NCBI RefSeq assembly: GCF_010233585.1
Contig: NZ_CP045997.1
Location: 8,456,149-8,520,148, forward strand
Origin: Spirosoma endbachense
Lineage (GTDB): Bacteria; Bacteroidota; Bacteroidia; Cytophagales; Spirosomataceae
Length of the DNA: 64,000 bases
Direction of reading: 5' to 3'
The number at the start of each line of letters is the position of its first letter. Positions within the stretch are counted from its first letter, which is position 1. The notes below the pieces were generated by a model that worked only from the letters and a program-made list of their open reading frames with translations, had not been told where the DNA came from and made no database searches. Of the stretch, positions 1 through 9,333 are shown piece after piece. Both the position numbers and the translations under genes were made by a program.

Positions 1-1571
1 CGATAGGGATTGCTTTTCTGCTGATCACATCCATTGGGCGTGATGTGTTGCCGAAAGTAAGTGGCGGACAGTTTCAGGTTCGGTTGCGTAATCCAGATGG
101 AACACGGCTCGAAAAAACCGAAGGGACCATGCTCAAAACCATTGATGTGCTGAATAAACTGGTCGGTAAAGAAAACATCGAGATTACCTCGGCCATGGTT
201 GGGATGCACGGGGCTCAGTTTTCGACGAGCCCGATCTATCTCTTTATGGCCGGACCACAGGAAGGAGTTTTACAGGTAAGCCTGAAAGAAGATTACGATG
301 TTGATCTGGATGAATTGAAGGATAAATTCAGGGCCAGCATGAAAAAGGACCTACCTGAAGTAAAGCTGTCGTTTGAGCCGATAGAATTAACCGACAAGAT
401 TCTTAGCCAGGGGTCGCCAACACCTATTGAGGTAAAGCTTTCGGGTAAAAACAAACAGCAAAACGAAGAGTACGCCAATAAAGTAATTGCCAAGCTGAAC
501 AAGATTCCATACCTGCGCGATGTTCAGATTGGTCAGGCCACTAAATACCCCGCCATTAACGTAACCATTGACCGGACACGGGCGGCTCAGTTAGGAACCG
601 ATATATCCGCTATTTCACGGTCATTGATTGCCGCTACCTCGTCGTCGCGCTATACCGAGAAAAGCGTATGGATTGACCCAAAATCGAGCCAGACCTATAC
701 GGTGCAGGTCCAGGTACCTGAAAACCAGATGACCAGCGTCAATGATTTGGGCGAAATACCCGTTTCACCGAATGCCAACCGCCCAATTCTGAGTGATGTG
801 GCTACCCTGCAAAAAGGAACGACCTACGGCGAAAACGACAATGTTGGTGCCATTCCGGTTTTGTCGGTAACGGCCAATCTCAACGACATCGATTTAGGAA
901 CAGCGGCCCGTGATGTCCAGAAAGCCATTGACTCGCTGGGTGAATTGCCCCGGGGATTAACGGTAAAGATGCAGGGCCTGACGCAGGTGTTAATTGACAC
1001 ACTCGATAGCCTGCAAACGGGGTTGTTTACGGCCATCGTCGTCATTTTTCTGATGCTGGCGGCTAACTTCCAGTCATTCAAGGTTTCGCTGGTTGTGTTG
1101 TGCACGGTTCCCGCCGTTTTGGTCGGTTCGTTGGTCTTATTGATGCTGACCGGCTCAACGCTCAATCTACAATCTTACATGGGTATGATCATGTCGGTCG
1201 GCGTATCCATTTCCAATGCCGTATTGATGGTAACCAACGCCGAAGAACTTCGAATGCGAAATGGGAACGCCTTGCTTTCGGCCCGAGAAGCGGCCTCTGT
1301 GCGTATGCGACCTATTGTGATGACCAGCGTAGCCATGGTTGTCGGAATGATTCCGATGGCCTCGGGCATAGGCGAAGGTGGTTCGCAGGCCGCTCCGCTG
1401 GGCCGGGCCGTTATTGGTGGCCTGATCGCATCGACATTTGCAGCCCTGTTTATTCTTCCGCTGGTATTTGCGTGGGTACAGGGTAAAACCTCAACCGATT
1501 CAGTATCGCTCGATCCTGAAGACAAAGAAAGTAAGTATTATATTCCATCCTCGTATGAACCGGTTAATTAA
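1..1571 (+). CDS. RND efflux pump, C-terminal part (gene cut by window start)
   Basis: The reading frame is open from the first bases (codons in phase from base 3), so only the C-terminal half of an inner-membrane proton-driven RND exporter is present. It starts inside a membrane segment (IGIAFLLITSIG), followed by the second large periplasmic porter region (about 350 residues) and then a hydrophobic block with several membrane helices, including FLMLAANFQSFKVSLVVL and the region RMRPIVMTSVAMVVGMIP that is typical of AcrB-type pumps. A GTG at 45 could be misread as a start but lies inside the conserved domain. The adaptor gene overlaps its end by 17 bases, so the two are surely co-transcribed. 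The substrate cannot be told from this part. The family assignment is firm. Confidence 0.93.
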   Translation, partial: IGIAFLLITSIGRDVLPKVSGGQFQVRLRNPDGTRLEKTEGTMLKTIDVLNKLVGKENIEITSAMVGMHGAQFSTSPIYLFMAGPQEGVLQVSLKEDYDVDLDELKDKFRASMKKDLPEVKLSFEPIELTDKILSQGSPTPIEVKLSGKNKQQNEEYANKVIAKLNKIPYLRDVQIGQATKYPAINVTIDRTRAAQLGTDISAISRSLIAATSSSRYTEKSVWIDPKSSQTYTVQVQVPENQMTSVNDLGEIPVSPNANRPILSDVATLQKGTTYGENDNVGAIPVLSVTANLNDIDLGTAARDVQKAIDSLGELPRGLTVKMQGLTQVLIDTLDSLQTGLFTAIVVIFLMLAANFQSFKVSLVVLCTVPAVLVGSLVLLMLTGSTLNLQSYMGMIMSVGVSISNAVLMVTNAEELRMRNGNALLSAREAASVRMRPIVMTSVAMVVGMIPMASGIGEGGSQAAPLGRAVIGGLIASTFAALFILPLVFAWVQGKTSTDSVSLDPEDKESKYYIPSSYEPVN

Positions 1572-2676
1572 CAAACCATATTTTAATCTGCTTGCCCTTG
1601 TTGGGAGTTTATTCCTGCTCAGTTCTGTAACCAGTTGTCATTCGTCCGAAGGCAAAGAAGAAGCTGCGGAAGCTCCTGATGCACCGGCAGCGACGGAAGT
1701 ATTCTCGCTAAAAAAAGGAAAACTATCGTCGTCCTTACAAGTGCCGGGCGAACTGGTAGCTTTTCGTGATGTTGATATTTATGCCAAAGTGAGTGGCTTC
1801 ATCAAAGCCCTGCATGTTGATGTTGGGTCTGAAGTGAGGCAGGGCCAACTGCTTGCCCTCGCCGAAGCGCCCGAATTGAGCGCCCAACTGTCGTCGGCTG
1901 AATCGAAACTCAAAGGACAGGAAGCGATATCGATTGGAAGTAAGGCCAATTATGAGCGTATACTGGAAGCCAGTAAATTCTCGGGAGCAGTCTCGAAAAA
2001 CGATGTCGATCAGGCGCTTGCGAAACGAAATGCCGACCTGGCTCAACTGGAAGCGGCTAAATCGGCCTACCGGGAAGTATCTGACCTGAAGAAATACCTT
2101 GAGATCCGCGCCCCTTTTGACGGGATTATCAGCGCACGTAATGCCAGCACGGGTGCCTACATCGGTCCCGCCGGGAAAGGCTCCGAATTCCCGTTGTTCG
2201 TATTAACCGAGCAGAAGAAATTACGCCTGGTTATTTCAGTTCCGGAAGCGTATACGGGTTATGTGGATCAGAACGATGCGGTGAGCTTTACCGTGAAGGC
2301 CTTCCCCGACAAGAAATTCACAGGCCAGGTAAAACGTCAGGCTGGCGCGCTCGACAAACGCTTACGTTCTGAGCGTGTAGAGGTCGATGTCATCAATAAT
2401 GACAAGAAGCTGCTGCCCGGCATGGTGGCTGAAGTCAACGTGCCACTGCCGACAAAAAACAATACGTTTATTGTGCCGAAATCGGCCATTGTTAACTCAA
2501 CAACGGGGGTCTTTATTGTCAAAGTTAAGGATGGTAAAGCCGAATGGGTTCCGGTGAAAACAGGGCTTGAAGCGGATGAAAAAATCGAGGTATTCGGCCA
2601 GTTGACCGAAGGCGATCAATTCATTACAGCTGCCACCGAAGAAATTCGGGATGGTTCGCCGGTTAAAGTGAAATGA
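1555..2676 (+). CDS. RND periplasmic adaptor (membrane fusion) lipoprotein
   Basis: Adaptor subunit that links the RND pump to an outer-membrane channel. The ATG at 1555 overlaps the pump gene by 17 bases and gives a 373-residue protein with a lipoprotein signal (hydrophobic LLALVGSLFLLSS, then Cys in VTSC). An earlier in-frame start at 1438 would bury the signal peptide and is rejected. Domains in order: biotinyl-lipoyl-like half (FRDVDIYAKVSGFIKAL, GSEVRQGQLLA), alpha-hairpin with the AEAPELSAQL and LEAAKSAYREV region, second lipoyl half (LEIRAPFDGIISARNASTGAYI), then beta-barrel and membrane-proximal domains. No TolC-like channel gene follows; it may lie upstream of the window. Pump-before-adaptor order is less common than the reverse. 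Confidence 0.92.
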   Translation: MNRLINKPYFNLLALVGSLFLLSSVTSCHSSEGKEEAAEAPDAPAATEVFSLKKGKLSSSLQVPGELVAFRDVDIYAKVSGFIKALHVDVGSEVRQGQLLALAEAPELSAQLSSAESKLKGQEAISIGSKANYERILEASKFSGAVSKNDVDQALAKRNADLAQLEAAKSAYREVSDLKKYLEIRAPFDGIISARNASTGAYIGPAGKGSEFPLFVLTEQKKLRLVISVPEAYTGYVDQNDAVSFTVKAFPDKKFTGQVKRQAGALDKRLRSERVEVDVINNDKKLLPGMVAEVNVPLPTKNNTFIVPKSAIVNSTTGVFIVKVKDGKAEWVPVKTGLEADEKIEVFGQLTEGDQFITAATEEIRDGSPVKVK

Positions 2677-2680
2677 GGTA

Positions 2681-2741
2681 GAAACCGGTTCGCTAACACA
2701 TCAATCTGGTCAGAGTTGCACTGTACTGACGAACCGGTCTC
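2681..2741. terminator. Possible terminator hairpin between convergent genes
   Basis: Arms 2681-2692 and 2730-2741 pair over 11 of 12 positions around a 37-base loop, and a T-rich stretch (TAGTTTATTTT) follows. It lies between the ends of the adaptor gene (+) and the M24 peptidase gene (-). The loop is long for an intrinsic terminator, so the call is tentative. Confidence 0.35.
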
Positions 2742-2745
2742 TAGT

Positions 2746-4107
2746 TTATTTTACATAGCCCAATTTTCGGGGGATCGTATAAATTTCCGTTTGCCGACCG
2801 TCGATATAGCGAAATGTCTGACCGTCGAAAAAACCGTCTTCTTCGAGCATGATGCGTACGACTTTCTTCCATTCCGGAATCTCAACGGCAGCGTTGAGTT
2901 CAATAGAATAGGCGGTATTGGCCAATAGTGGATAATCGCCAGGGCCTGGAACGCCTTTTTGTTGATCCCACAGCCCGATTGTTGGTCCAGCGGCATGACC
3001 GTGAACGCCAATGGGATGGGAATAAATCGTGCCTTTGATGCCTTCTTTCTGCGATTGATCCAGAGCCGCCAGCAGCATCTGATTCCCTGTTTTCCCGGAC
3101 TTGAATTGCTCGATCAGAATATCCTGCAACCGATTTCCCTGCTTAAAGGCAGCTTTGATCGATTCTGGAACGTCGGTTTCGCCGGGTCGCAGTACGTAAG
3201 CGTGCTGTTGCTGATCGGTGTTCAGGCGCAGATACGTAATTCCGAAATCAACGTGAAGCAGATCGCCCGGCATGATAACCTGTTTGTCGGGGCGTTTCGA
3301 GAACGTGCGAAGGTGATTAAAATCCTGTTCGTCGGCCCGTTGCACGTCAACTGTTGGGTGAAACCACGTATCCAGACCCAGACTGGTAATGCGCTGGCGG
3401 AACCACCAGACAACGTCGTCGGTGGTGGTAACACCCGGCTGAATGACCTGTTCCGAAAAACCTTCCTGAATAATCTGGTGCGATAAGCGGCAGATAAGCG
3501 GATAAATCGCCATTTCCTTTTCGGTTCGGGTTTCGAGCCAGCCAACCGCTACTTTCTCAGCCGAAACAAGGCGTTTCTGATAGTCGGCAGGCAGCTTTTT
3601 AAGGAACTCTTCGTGTTCAGAAAAGGATAATCCATCTGCATGCCCATAGTTGGTGGACATATTCAGGCCAATTTTTTTGGGCTTACGGTCTTCAATGATC
3701 TTCGCCAGTGCTTCCCATTGGTTCGGGCGAACGTCAATATCCCACGCACCTTTCAGCAGATTGCCCACATCATAGCGAGCGATGGCCAGCTTCTCAACCT
3801 CTTTTCCATTATCGAAAAAAACGATGATTGTCCGTCGACGCGCCGATAGCCAGGTACTGGGCAGCATGGTTCTCAATACCGGATCTTCATTGTATTCGCG
3901 GGAAATAATGATCCACATATCGAGACCTTCCCGGCGCATCAGTTTTGGGAGGAAGTTCGTGAATCGATCATCCACAATATCATCGATTACGCGCGCCCGT
4001 TCGCGTTCCGGCAAAACGGTCGATGGTTGTGTGGGTTGGGCAATTGCGGTGGAGAGAACAAGCGAAAATAGAAATATCCAGAGGAAAAGGTGTACTGATT
4101 TATACAT
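2746..4107 (-). CDS. Exported M24 family Xaa-Pro aminopeptidase
   Basis: Metallopeptidase of the M24 (pita-bread) fold that removes N-terminal residues preceding proline. The start chosen is the ATG at 4107, which gives a clean signal peptide (MYKSVHLFLWIFLFSLVLST, then AIAQ); a longer frame to 4152 only adds an unlikely leader. The 453-residue product has an N-terminal creatinase-like domain and a C-terminal catalytic domain with all five metal ligands visible: Asp in HVDFG (about 287), Asp in LNTDQQQ (about 298), His in YSHPIGVHGH (about 364), Glu in YSIELNAAVE (about 403) and Glu in IMLEEDG (about 423). It is therefore probably active and periplasmic. It stands alone, convergent with the efflux genes. 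Confidence 0.9.
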   Translation of the reverse strand: MYKSVHLFLWIFLFSLVLSTAIAQPTQPSTVLPERERARVIDDIVDDRFTNFLPKLMRREGLDMWIIISREYNEDPVLRTMLPSTWLSARRRTIIVFFDNGKEVEKLAIARYDVGNLLKGAWDIDVRPNQWEALAKIIEDRKPKKIGLNMSTNYGHADGLSFSEHEEFLKKLPADYQKRLVSAEKVAVGWLETRTEKEMAIYPLICRLSHQIIQEGFSEQVIQPGVTTTDDVVWWFRQRITSLGLDTWFHPTVDVQRADEQDFNHLRTFSKRPDKQVIMPGDLLHVDFGITYLRLNTDQQQHAYVLRPGETDVPESIKAAFKQGNRLQDILIEQFKSGKTGNQMLLAALDQSQKEGIKGTIYSHPIGVHGHAAGPTIGLWDQQKGVPGPGDYPLLANTAYSIELNAAVEIPEWKKVVRIMLEEDGFFDGQTFRYIDGRQTEIYTIPRKLGYVK

Positions 4108-4321
4108 AGGATGCAGGTTGTGAGCAGTTTGAAGCAAGATACACAAAGACATTATAGATTTTTAACAATACGCTCAGACAACGTTTTGATTCGTATCTGC
4201 ATCTGCCCTACAGAGTGCCTTCACTGACTGATTCCCCAAAATCTGATGTTTGGGCATAAAATGCTAAATTACGTTCGTTAGCTTGCTGGCGTCTGACACT
4301 GACTATACAACCTATTCTTGC

Positions 4322-7039
4322 ATGAAGATCACCCTACTTAGTCTGTTCGCTTTCTTTTATTCAACAATAGGCATCGCGCAAACGGGCGGCACGGGCCTAC
4401 GGGGAATGGTTAAGAATGCTCAGGGCGAAGCGTTGCCTTATGCTGCGGTCATTGTTAAGGGTACACCCAACGGTACGATTACCAACGCCGAGGGGCGCTA
4501 TGAAATCGCGCTGGCACCCGGCAAGTACACCATTGTTTTTCAATTTCTGGGATTTCAGACAATCCAGAAGCCAGTAGAGATTGGAACCGGATTTACCACC
4601 TTAGACGCTACCCTGGAGGAGCAGGCCCTTCGCCTGGCGGAGGTAGAAGCGAAAGCGGGCAACGAAGATCCGGCCTATACGATCATGCGTCGGGCCATTG
4701 CCAAAAGCCGGTTTCATCAATTGCAGGTACAGCGGTTTAAGGCGAGAGTCTACACCAAATCATCAGTTACAGTGCTTGACCTTCCCAACCTGGCCGAGAT
4801 GGCGTTTCGGAAGCAGCTAAAAGAAGCGGAAAAGGAGGCCAACTTCAAAGTTGGTGTGCCATTGCTGAACGAAACCGTGGCCGAAGTTTCGTTTAGTCAG
4901 CCAAATACCTACCGGCAGCGAATCATTGCGAATCGTAATTCGCAGGGCGATTTTCTGAGCCCCAACCAGTTTTATAACGCCAGTTTTTACAATCCAACCA
5001 TCGCTAATTCGGTATCACCCCTATCGCCCAAAGCGTTTGCGTACTATAAATTTGAATACAAGGGCACCTTTCGGGAGCCGGGGCCGGATGGGAAAGCGAT
5101 AGAAATCAGCAAAATCCAGGTTATTCCAAGGCAGTATGGCGAGGGCGTTTTCCGAGGCACGATCTACATCATCGAAAACACCTGGGCTATTCACAGTTTG
5201 CAGCTGGAGACGGTCAACAACATCGGAATTTCTTTCACCGTTCGCCATGTCTGTACGCCTATCCAGGGCGTTTGGATGCCGACAAACCAACGCTACAATG
5301 GCAGTGGGTCTTACCTGGGCGTGAAAGCAACGGGCTACTATATCCGTAACCTTACGTTTAGCGAATTCGTGGTCAATCCAGCCTTTGTGGAGGAAATTGA
5401 GGTTGCCGATGAGAAAAAAGGGCCACCCGCCACAACACTATCCAAAGGGGATATCAAGGGCAAACAACTGGATGAATTGGTGAAAAAGCAGAAGGAATTT
5501 TCAACCAAAAATTTAAGGCAGCTCGTCAAGGAATACGAAAAGCAGGAAAAACAGGCCCGCAAAAATCGGAAAGAAGACGTAACCGTTGTGCGCGACGATT
5601 CACTGGTAGTCGATTCACTGGCCCGCAAACGATCCAATGTTTTCTGGGACTCGCTGCGGTCGGTGCCGCTGACAACCGCCGAAATCAAAAGCTACCGCAA
5701 AGCCGATAGCCTGGGACTAACCCGTGAGATAAAGGCCCCCGGAACTACCGATACCACCCGACGGGACTCAACGAAGAAGAAATCACCGAATAAGTTTTCC
5801 ATTGGCCAATTACTGAGCGGCAACACATGGCGCCTGAGTAAACGCAGCTCCCTGATTTATACCAGCCCAATCACCCGGATCGAGTACAATACGGTTGAAG
5901 GCTACTCACTGGAAGGGGCGTGGAATTTCCGCTATCGGGCTAGAGTAGATTCGGTAAATCGGTTCAGGCAAATTCCATTGGGCGAATGGAATATCGGTGG
6001 AACGGGCCGCTATCAGTTTGGCCGCAAGCAGTTTGTTGGTTACGGGCAGGCCAGCTACCAGTACAAAAACACCCGAATTGGTCTCTCTGGCGGACGGTAT
6101 TTATATCAGTTCAATTCCGATAATCCAATCAGCCCATTTTTGAATTCGCTGACAACGCTCCTGTTCGAGCAGAATTTTGCGAAACTCTATCAGAAAGATT
6201 TCCTGAACCTATCTGTCAGCGCGTCGCCGTTTAAACAACGACTAAACCTAGCCGGTAGCCTGGAATATGCCCAGCGAACAGAACTGACCAACTACAAAGA
6301 AGACCTTAAACCGTGGATAAACTGGCGCAATCGTGTCTATACGCCCAACCGACCCGAAAATGCGGAACTGACCAACACGGGTTTCCCGGTCCACAATGCG
6401 CTGGTACTGAACCTAACGGCTTCGGCGCGGCTGGGTTCTACACAATACATCATCCGGAATGGACGGCGGACGGCCCAGCGCGATAATGATAGCCCGTTAC
6501 TGACCGTAAATTACCGAAAAGGTATTCATGGCGTTGCTGATTCCGACGTTGATTATGATTTTCTCCAGGCCAGCATCAGCCATTCATTTGAAACCGGCAT
6601 CCGGAGCCGTCTGAATTATCAGATCAGTGCCGGGGCTTTTCTGAATGACAAACAAGTGTATTTCCCCGATTTCAAGCACTTTGCGGGAAACCAGTTTTTC
6701 TTCCAGCAGGGCGATGTTGTCTCCAGTTTTCGTCTACTGCCGTATTATCAATACAGCACCGGAAAGCGGTTTGTTGAGGGGCATGTTCTGGCCGAATTCC
6801 GCAAGTTTCTCGTAACTCAACTGACAATTGTTCGGCTCATTGGCCTGAAAGAGAACCTATTTGTGCATTACCTCTACACGCCGAATTCGCAGCACTACAC
6901 CGAAGTTGGCTATGGTTTAGATGGCCTGATTCCACAGGTGCTGCCATTTTTCCGGGTGGAAGTTATTTCGCAGTGGCAGGACGCCAAATACCAGGGAGTA
7001 GGGTTCCGAATTGGCACAACGCTGAAATTTGGCCGGTAA
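4322..7039 (+). CDS. DUF5686 outer-membrane protein with carboxypeptidase regulatory-like domain
   Basis: A 905-residue exported protein typical of Bacteroidota. The start at 4322 gives a signal peptide ending in GIAQ. Residues about 20-110 form a CarboxypepD_reg-like beta-sandwich (GMVKNAQGEALPYAAVIVKG and TNAEGRYEI are characteristic), as found at the N terminus of TonB-dependent receptors. The rest matches DUF5686: a conserved N-terminal part (AYTIMRRAIAKSRFHQLQVQ-like region), a charged lysine/arginine-rich linker near residues 380-490, and a C-terminal half rich in alternating aromatic and polar residues that ends in a membrane-barrel-like strand (GVGFRIGTTLKFGR). Its molecular function is unknown; outer-membrane location is inferred. 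It is followed after 9 bases by a Crp/Fnr regulator. Confidence 0.85.
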   Translation: MKITLLSLFAFFYSTIGIAQTGGTGLRGMVKNAQGEALPYAAVIVKGTPNGTITNAEGRYEIALAPGKYTIVFQFLGFQTIQKPVEIGTGFTTLDATLEEQALRLAEVEAKAGNEDPAYTIMRRAIAKSRFHQLQVQRFKARVYTKSSVTVLDLPNLAEMAFRKQLKEAEKEANFKVGVPLLNETVAEVSFSQPNTYRQRIIANRNSQGDFLSPNQFYNASFYNPTIANSVSPLSPKAFAYYKFEYKGTFREPGPDGKAIEISKIQVIPRQYGEGVFRGTIYIIENTWAIHSLQLETVNNIGISFTVRHVCTPIQGVWMPTNQRYNGSGSYLGVKATGYYIRNLTFSEFVVNPAFVEEIEVADEKKGPPATTLSKGDIKGKQLDELVKKQKEFSTKNLRQLVKEYEKQEKQARKNRKEDVTVVRDDSLVVDSLARKRSNVFWDSLRSVPLTTAEIKSYRKADSLGLTREIKAPGTTDTTRRDSTKKKSPNKFSIGQLLSGNTWRLSKRSSLIYTSPITRIEYNTVEGYSLEGAWNFRYRARVDSVNRFRQIPLGEWNIGGTGRYQFGRKQFVGYGQASYQYKNTRIGLSGGRYLYQFNSDNPISPFLNSLTTLLFEQNFAKLYQKDFLNLSVSASPFKQRLNLAGSLEYAQRTELTNYKEDLKPWINWRNRVYTPNRPENAELTNTGFPVHNALVLNLTASARLGSTQYIIRNGRRTAQRDNDSPLLTVNYRKGIHGVADSDVDYDFLQASISHSFETGIRSRLNYQISAGAFLNDKQVYFPDFKHFAGNQFFFQQGDVVSSFRLLPYYQYSTGKRFVEGHVLAEFRKFLVTQLTIVRLIGLKENLFVHYLYTPNSQHYTEVGYGLDGLIPQVLPFFRVEVISQWQDAKYQGVGFRIGTTLKFGR

Positions 7040-7048
7040 AGTTGATGT

Positions 7049-7639
7049 ATGACTATGTACGATCCGATCCTCGCTCATGTAGGTCAGTATATCCGGCTCG
7101 AACCGGCCGAAACGGACTATTTCACCTCGTTACTGAAGTATAAACTGCTGCGCAAACGCCAATACCTGGTGCAGGCCGGTGATGTATGCAAGTTCGATTC
7201 ATTTGTGCTTAAAGGTTGTCTGCGAACCTATTTTGTGGACGATCGTGGCGACGAGCATGTGGTACAGTTCGCCGTTGAAAACTGGTGGACGGGCGATCTG
7301 TATAGTTTTCTGACACAATCGCCAGCGGCCTACAATACCGACGCCCTCGAAGACTCGGAGCTTTTACAGATCGATCAGGCATCGATGGATGAGCTGTATG
7401 AGCGTGTCCCCAAATTTGAACGATTTTTTCGTATTCTCAGTCAGCGGGCGTTTGTGGCAGCGGAACAACGGGTGATTGCGACCATCAGCCAAACCGCCGA
7501 GGAACGTTATCGTCACTTCATCGAGCGTTACCCTGGCATCGACCAGCGTGTTCCTCAACACCTCATAGCCTCCTATTTAGGTTTTACACCCGAGTTTCTT
7601 AGCCGCATCCGAAAGCAACTGGCTACCCGGAAAGCTTAA
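7049..7639 (+). CDS. Crp/Fnr family transcriptional regulator (copy 1)
   Basis: A 196-residue regulator with an N-terminal cyclic-nucleotide-binding-like jelly roll (YLVQAGDVCKFDSFVLKGCL, then VQFAVENWWTGDLYSF) and a short C-terminal helix-turn-helix (RVPQHLIASYLGFTPEFLSRIRKQL region). This is the usual layout of the short Crp/Fnr proteins of Bacteroidota; the ligand is unknown. Two ATGs (7049, 7055) are possible. It is a paralog of the protein at 28199-28786, with near-identical recognition helices (TPEFLSRIR and TREFLSKIR). Both genes are followed directly by the same promoter architecture (see 7641-7703), which suggests that each activates the next gene. No cysteines suggestive of an iron-sulfur Fnr sensor are seen. 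Confidence 0.9.
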   Translation: MTMYDPILAHVGQYIRLEPAETDYFTSLLKYKLLRKRQYLVQAGDVCKFDSFVLKGCLRTYFVDDRGDEHVVQFAVENWWTGDLYSFLTQSPAAYNTDALEDSELLQIDQASMDELYERVPKFERFFRILSQRAFVAAEQRVIATISQTAEERYRHFIERYPGIDQRVPQHLIASYLGFTPEFLSRIRKQLATRKA

Positions 7640-7640
7640 A

Positions 7641-7703
7641 CTAGATCAATACTATTTCCTAAACTACATCAAGGAACCCGCCTAAGGGCTTGCCGTAGCT
7701 TTG
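7641..7703 (+). promoter_or_regulatory. Activator-type promoter of the SnoaL-like gene
   Basis: Two direct boxes, CTAGATCA (7641-7648) and CTACATCA (7664-7671), start 23 bp apart; 24 bases after the second lies a perfect Bacteroidota -7 box, TAGCTTTG (7696-7703). No TTG -33 element is present at the expected place, as expected for an activator-dependent promoter. Exactly the same spacings occur after the paralogous Crp/Fnr gene at 28788-28850. The start codon of the next gene is 40 bases downstream. Confidence 0.7.
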
Positions 7704-7743
7704 TCCTGTCAAAACAAGACGACAATTAAAAAAAGACAAAGCA

Positions 7744-8106
7744 ATGGACAAGCTCCTCAACAACATTCAACAACTGAACCAGCTCGTGCTCGACGGCCGG
7801 GCAATAGATGCCTTCGAGCACTACTACGACGAACAGGTCGTCATGCAGGAAAATGCATTGCCGCCTACAATCGGTAAAGCCGCAAATCGTCAGCGCGAAC
7901 AGCTGTTTTATAGCAACCTCACGGCCGTACATACGGCTCGGGTACTCGACACAGCCGCGGGTGATGGCGTAACGATGGTCGTTTGGCAGTATGACTATAC
8001 GCACAAAGAGTGGGGTCGCAAAAACTACACGCAGGTATCGGTGCAGCACTGGCGCAACGACAAAATCGTTCGTGAGCAATTCTTCTATGATTCGGTACCC
8101 GCCTGA
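7744..8106 (+). CDS. SnoaL-like / NTF2-like fold protein
   Basis: A 120-residue single-domain protein without signal peptide. The pattern of an N-terminal helix pair (LNQLVLDGRAIDAFEHYYDE) followed by VVMQEN and a run of beta-strands (GVTMVVWQYDYTH, KNYTQVSVQHWRNDKIVREQFFY) is typical of the SnoaL/NTF2-like superfamily, whose members are ketosteroid-isomerase-like cyclases, hydrolases or ligand-binding proteins. The specific substrate is not recognisable. It is preceded by the Crp-type promoter at 7641-7703 and followed after 53 bases by a DoxX gene, which may share the transcript. Confidence 0.7.
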   Translation: MDKLLNNIQQLNQLVLDGRAIDAFEHYYDEQVVMQENALPPTIGKAANRQREQLFYSNLTAVHTARVLDTAAGDGVTMVVWQYDYTHKEWGRKNYTQVSVQHWRNDKIVREQFFYDSVPA

Positions 8107-8159
8107 ACTCTTTTTATCATCGAAGCCCAACGGTTAATCGCCGTATAACTTACAACATC

Positions 8160-8663
8160 ATGTTTCAAAAAATCATTGCCACCCGCAGCGATTGGGCGGG
8201 ATTGGTACTTCGTTTGCCGCTCGGCACAGTAATGCTATACCATGGATTGCAGAAAGCTGTCGGTTGGTTTGGCGGCTTTGGCTTCAGCAATACTATGCAA
8301 TTCTTCACCGATACGGTTCATATCCCCTGGCTTATTGGTCTTTTGACCATTGGCATCGAGACGATTGGCGCTATCGGACTGCTGCTGGGTTTGCTGGGGC
8401 GGGTCAATGCACTGGCGACCTTTACTGTTATGCTGGGAGCGATGCTGACCACACATTTGCCAGTTGGCTTCTCCATGAACTGGTTCGGCAACCAGAAAGG
8501 AGAAGGTTACGAAATGGACCTGCTCATTTTCGGCATGAGCCTGGCCTTGCTAATTATTGGCAGTGGTCGCTATTCGATCGACCGTCTTCTTGTGCAACGT
8601 GCTGGTTCGTCGGAGAAAAACCCGGCCAGTCAGCCCCAGTCGCAAACGGCAACCCTCAGGTAG
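8160..8663 (+). CDS. DoxX family membrane protein
   Basis: A 167-residue integral membrane protein with four hydrophobic segments, the first being LVLRLPLGTVMLYHGLQKA, a hallmark of the DoxX family (conserved RLPLG..ML.HG.QK). DoxX-like proteins are associated with small redox-active membrane complexes or sulfur metabolism, but the role of most members is unknown. The tail after about residue 145 (SSEKNPASQPQSQTATLR) is hydrophilic and low in complexity. Probably co-expressed with the preceding SnoaL-like gene. A second, shorter DoxX-like gene occurs at 61240. Confidence 0.88.
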   Translation: MFQKIIATRSDWAGLVLRLPLGTVMLYHGLQKAVGWFGGFGFSNTMQFFTDTVHIPWLIGLLTIGIETIGAIGLLLGLLGRVNALATFTVMLGAMLTTHLPVGFSMNWFGNQKGEGYEMDLLIFGMSLALLIIGSGRYSIDRLLVQRAGSSEKNPASQPQSQTATLR

Positions 8664-8818
8664 ATTCGTTCATGTTTCCCTATTGCCCGGAAGCCCGCCA
8701 GAACAAGGAAAAGCATAATCTCGCCTGATTTTGGGCATTGTATGGTTCGTTGAATAATGTGCCGCAATAGCCCCCCTTTTTGTCGTTTTCGCCCTCCATT
8801 AACGGCAACGATCAAGCG

Positions 8819-8826
8819 TATATTTG
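8819..8826 (+). promoter_or_regulatory. -7 box of the PhnB-like gene
   Basis: TATATTTG matches the Bacteroidota -7 consensus TAnnTTTG exactly, 32 bases before the start codon at 8859. No convincing -33 TTG lies at the normal distance, so promoter strength is uncertain. Confidence 0.45.
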
Positions 8827-8858
8827 CCTTAGTATTAACTGGCAATAAGGTAAACAAC

Positions 8859-9320
8859 ATGCAAAAGATCACGACATTCCTGACGTTCAACGACCAGGCC
8901 GAAGAGGCCGCGAATCTGTATACGTCGATTTTTAAAAACGCAGAAATTGACCACATTTCCCGGTATGGTGAGGCAGGTCCGGCACCGGCAGGAACGGTAA
9001 TGACTGTTATGTTTCACCTCGATGGGCAGGAATTTATAGCCTTGAATGGTGGACCTCATTTTACGTTTGCCGAAGGTATTTCACTCTTCGTTAACTGCGA
9101 AACTCAGGAGGAAGTAGACAATTTTTGGGAGAAGCTTTCTGAAGGTGGTGAAAAGGGCCCCTGTGGCTGGCTCAAAGACAAATTCGGGGTATCGTGGCAA
9201 ATTGTGCCGTCGGTATTGAATAGCCTGTTGCAGAGCAAAGACGCGGAGAAATCAAAACGGGTTATGGAAGCCATGATGAAAATGTCTAAGCTTGACATCA
9301 AAACATTAGAAGAAGCGTAA
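8859..9320 (+). CDS. PhnB-like VOC family protein
   Basis: A 153-residue vicinal-oxygen-chelate fold protein of the PhnB/3-demethylubiquinone-methyltransferase-like type: MQKITTFLTFNDQAEEAANL, then YTSIFKNAEI, GQEFIALNGGPHFTF, LFVNCETQEEVDNFW and GWLKDKFGVSWQIVPSVL are all signature stretches. The start at 8859 is chosen because homology begins there; an in-frame start at 8757 would read through the promoter. Members are often annotated as glyoxalase-like, but no defined reaction is known. A strong terminator follows at 9334-9385, so this is probably a single-gene unit. Confidence 0.88.
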   Translation: MQKITTFLTFNDQAEEAANLYTSIFKNAEIDHISRYGEAGPAPAGTVMTVMFHLDGQEFIALNGGPHFTFAEGISLFVNCETQEEVDNFWEKLSEGGEKGPCGWLKDKFGVSWQIVPSVLNSLLQSKDAEKSKRVMEAMMKMSKLDIKTLEEA

Positions 9321-9333
9321 GCCATATCGTCAT

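Noticed and set aside
1438..1554. Upstream extension of the adaptor gene
   Set aside because: It overlaps the pump gene and would hide the lipoprotein signal that begins at 1555.
8192..8728. 178-residue plus-strand frame inside the DoxX gene region
   Set aside because: It overlaps the DoxX gene in another frame; the composition (many Cys, Trp, His, Arg) is that of an out-of-frame reading.
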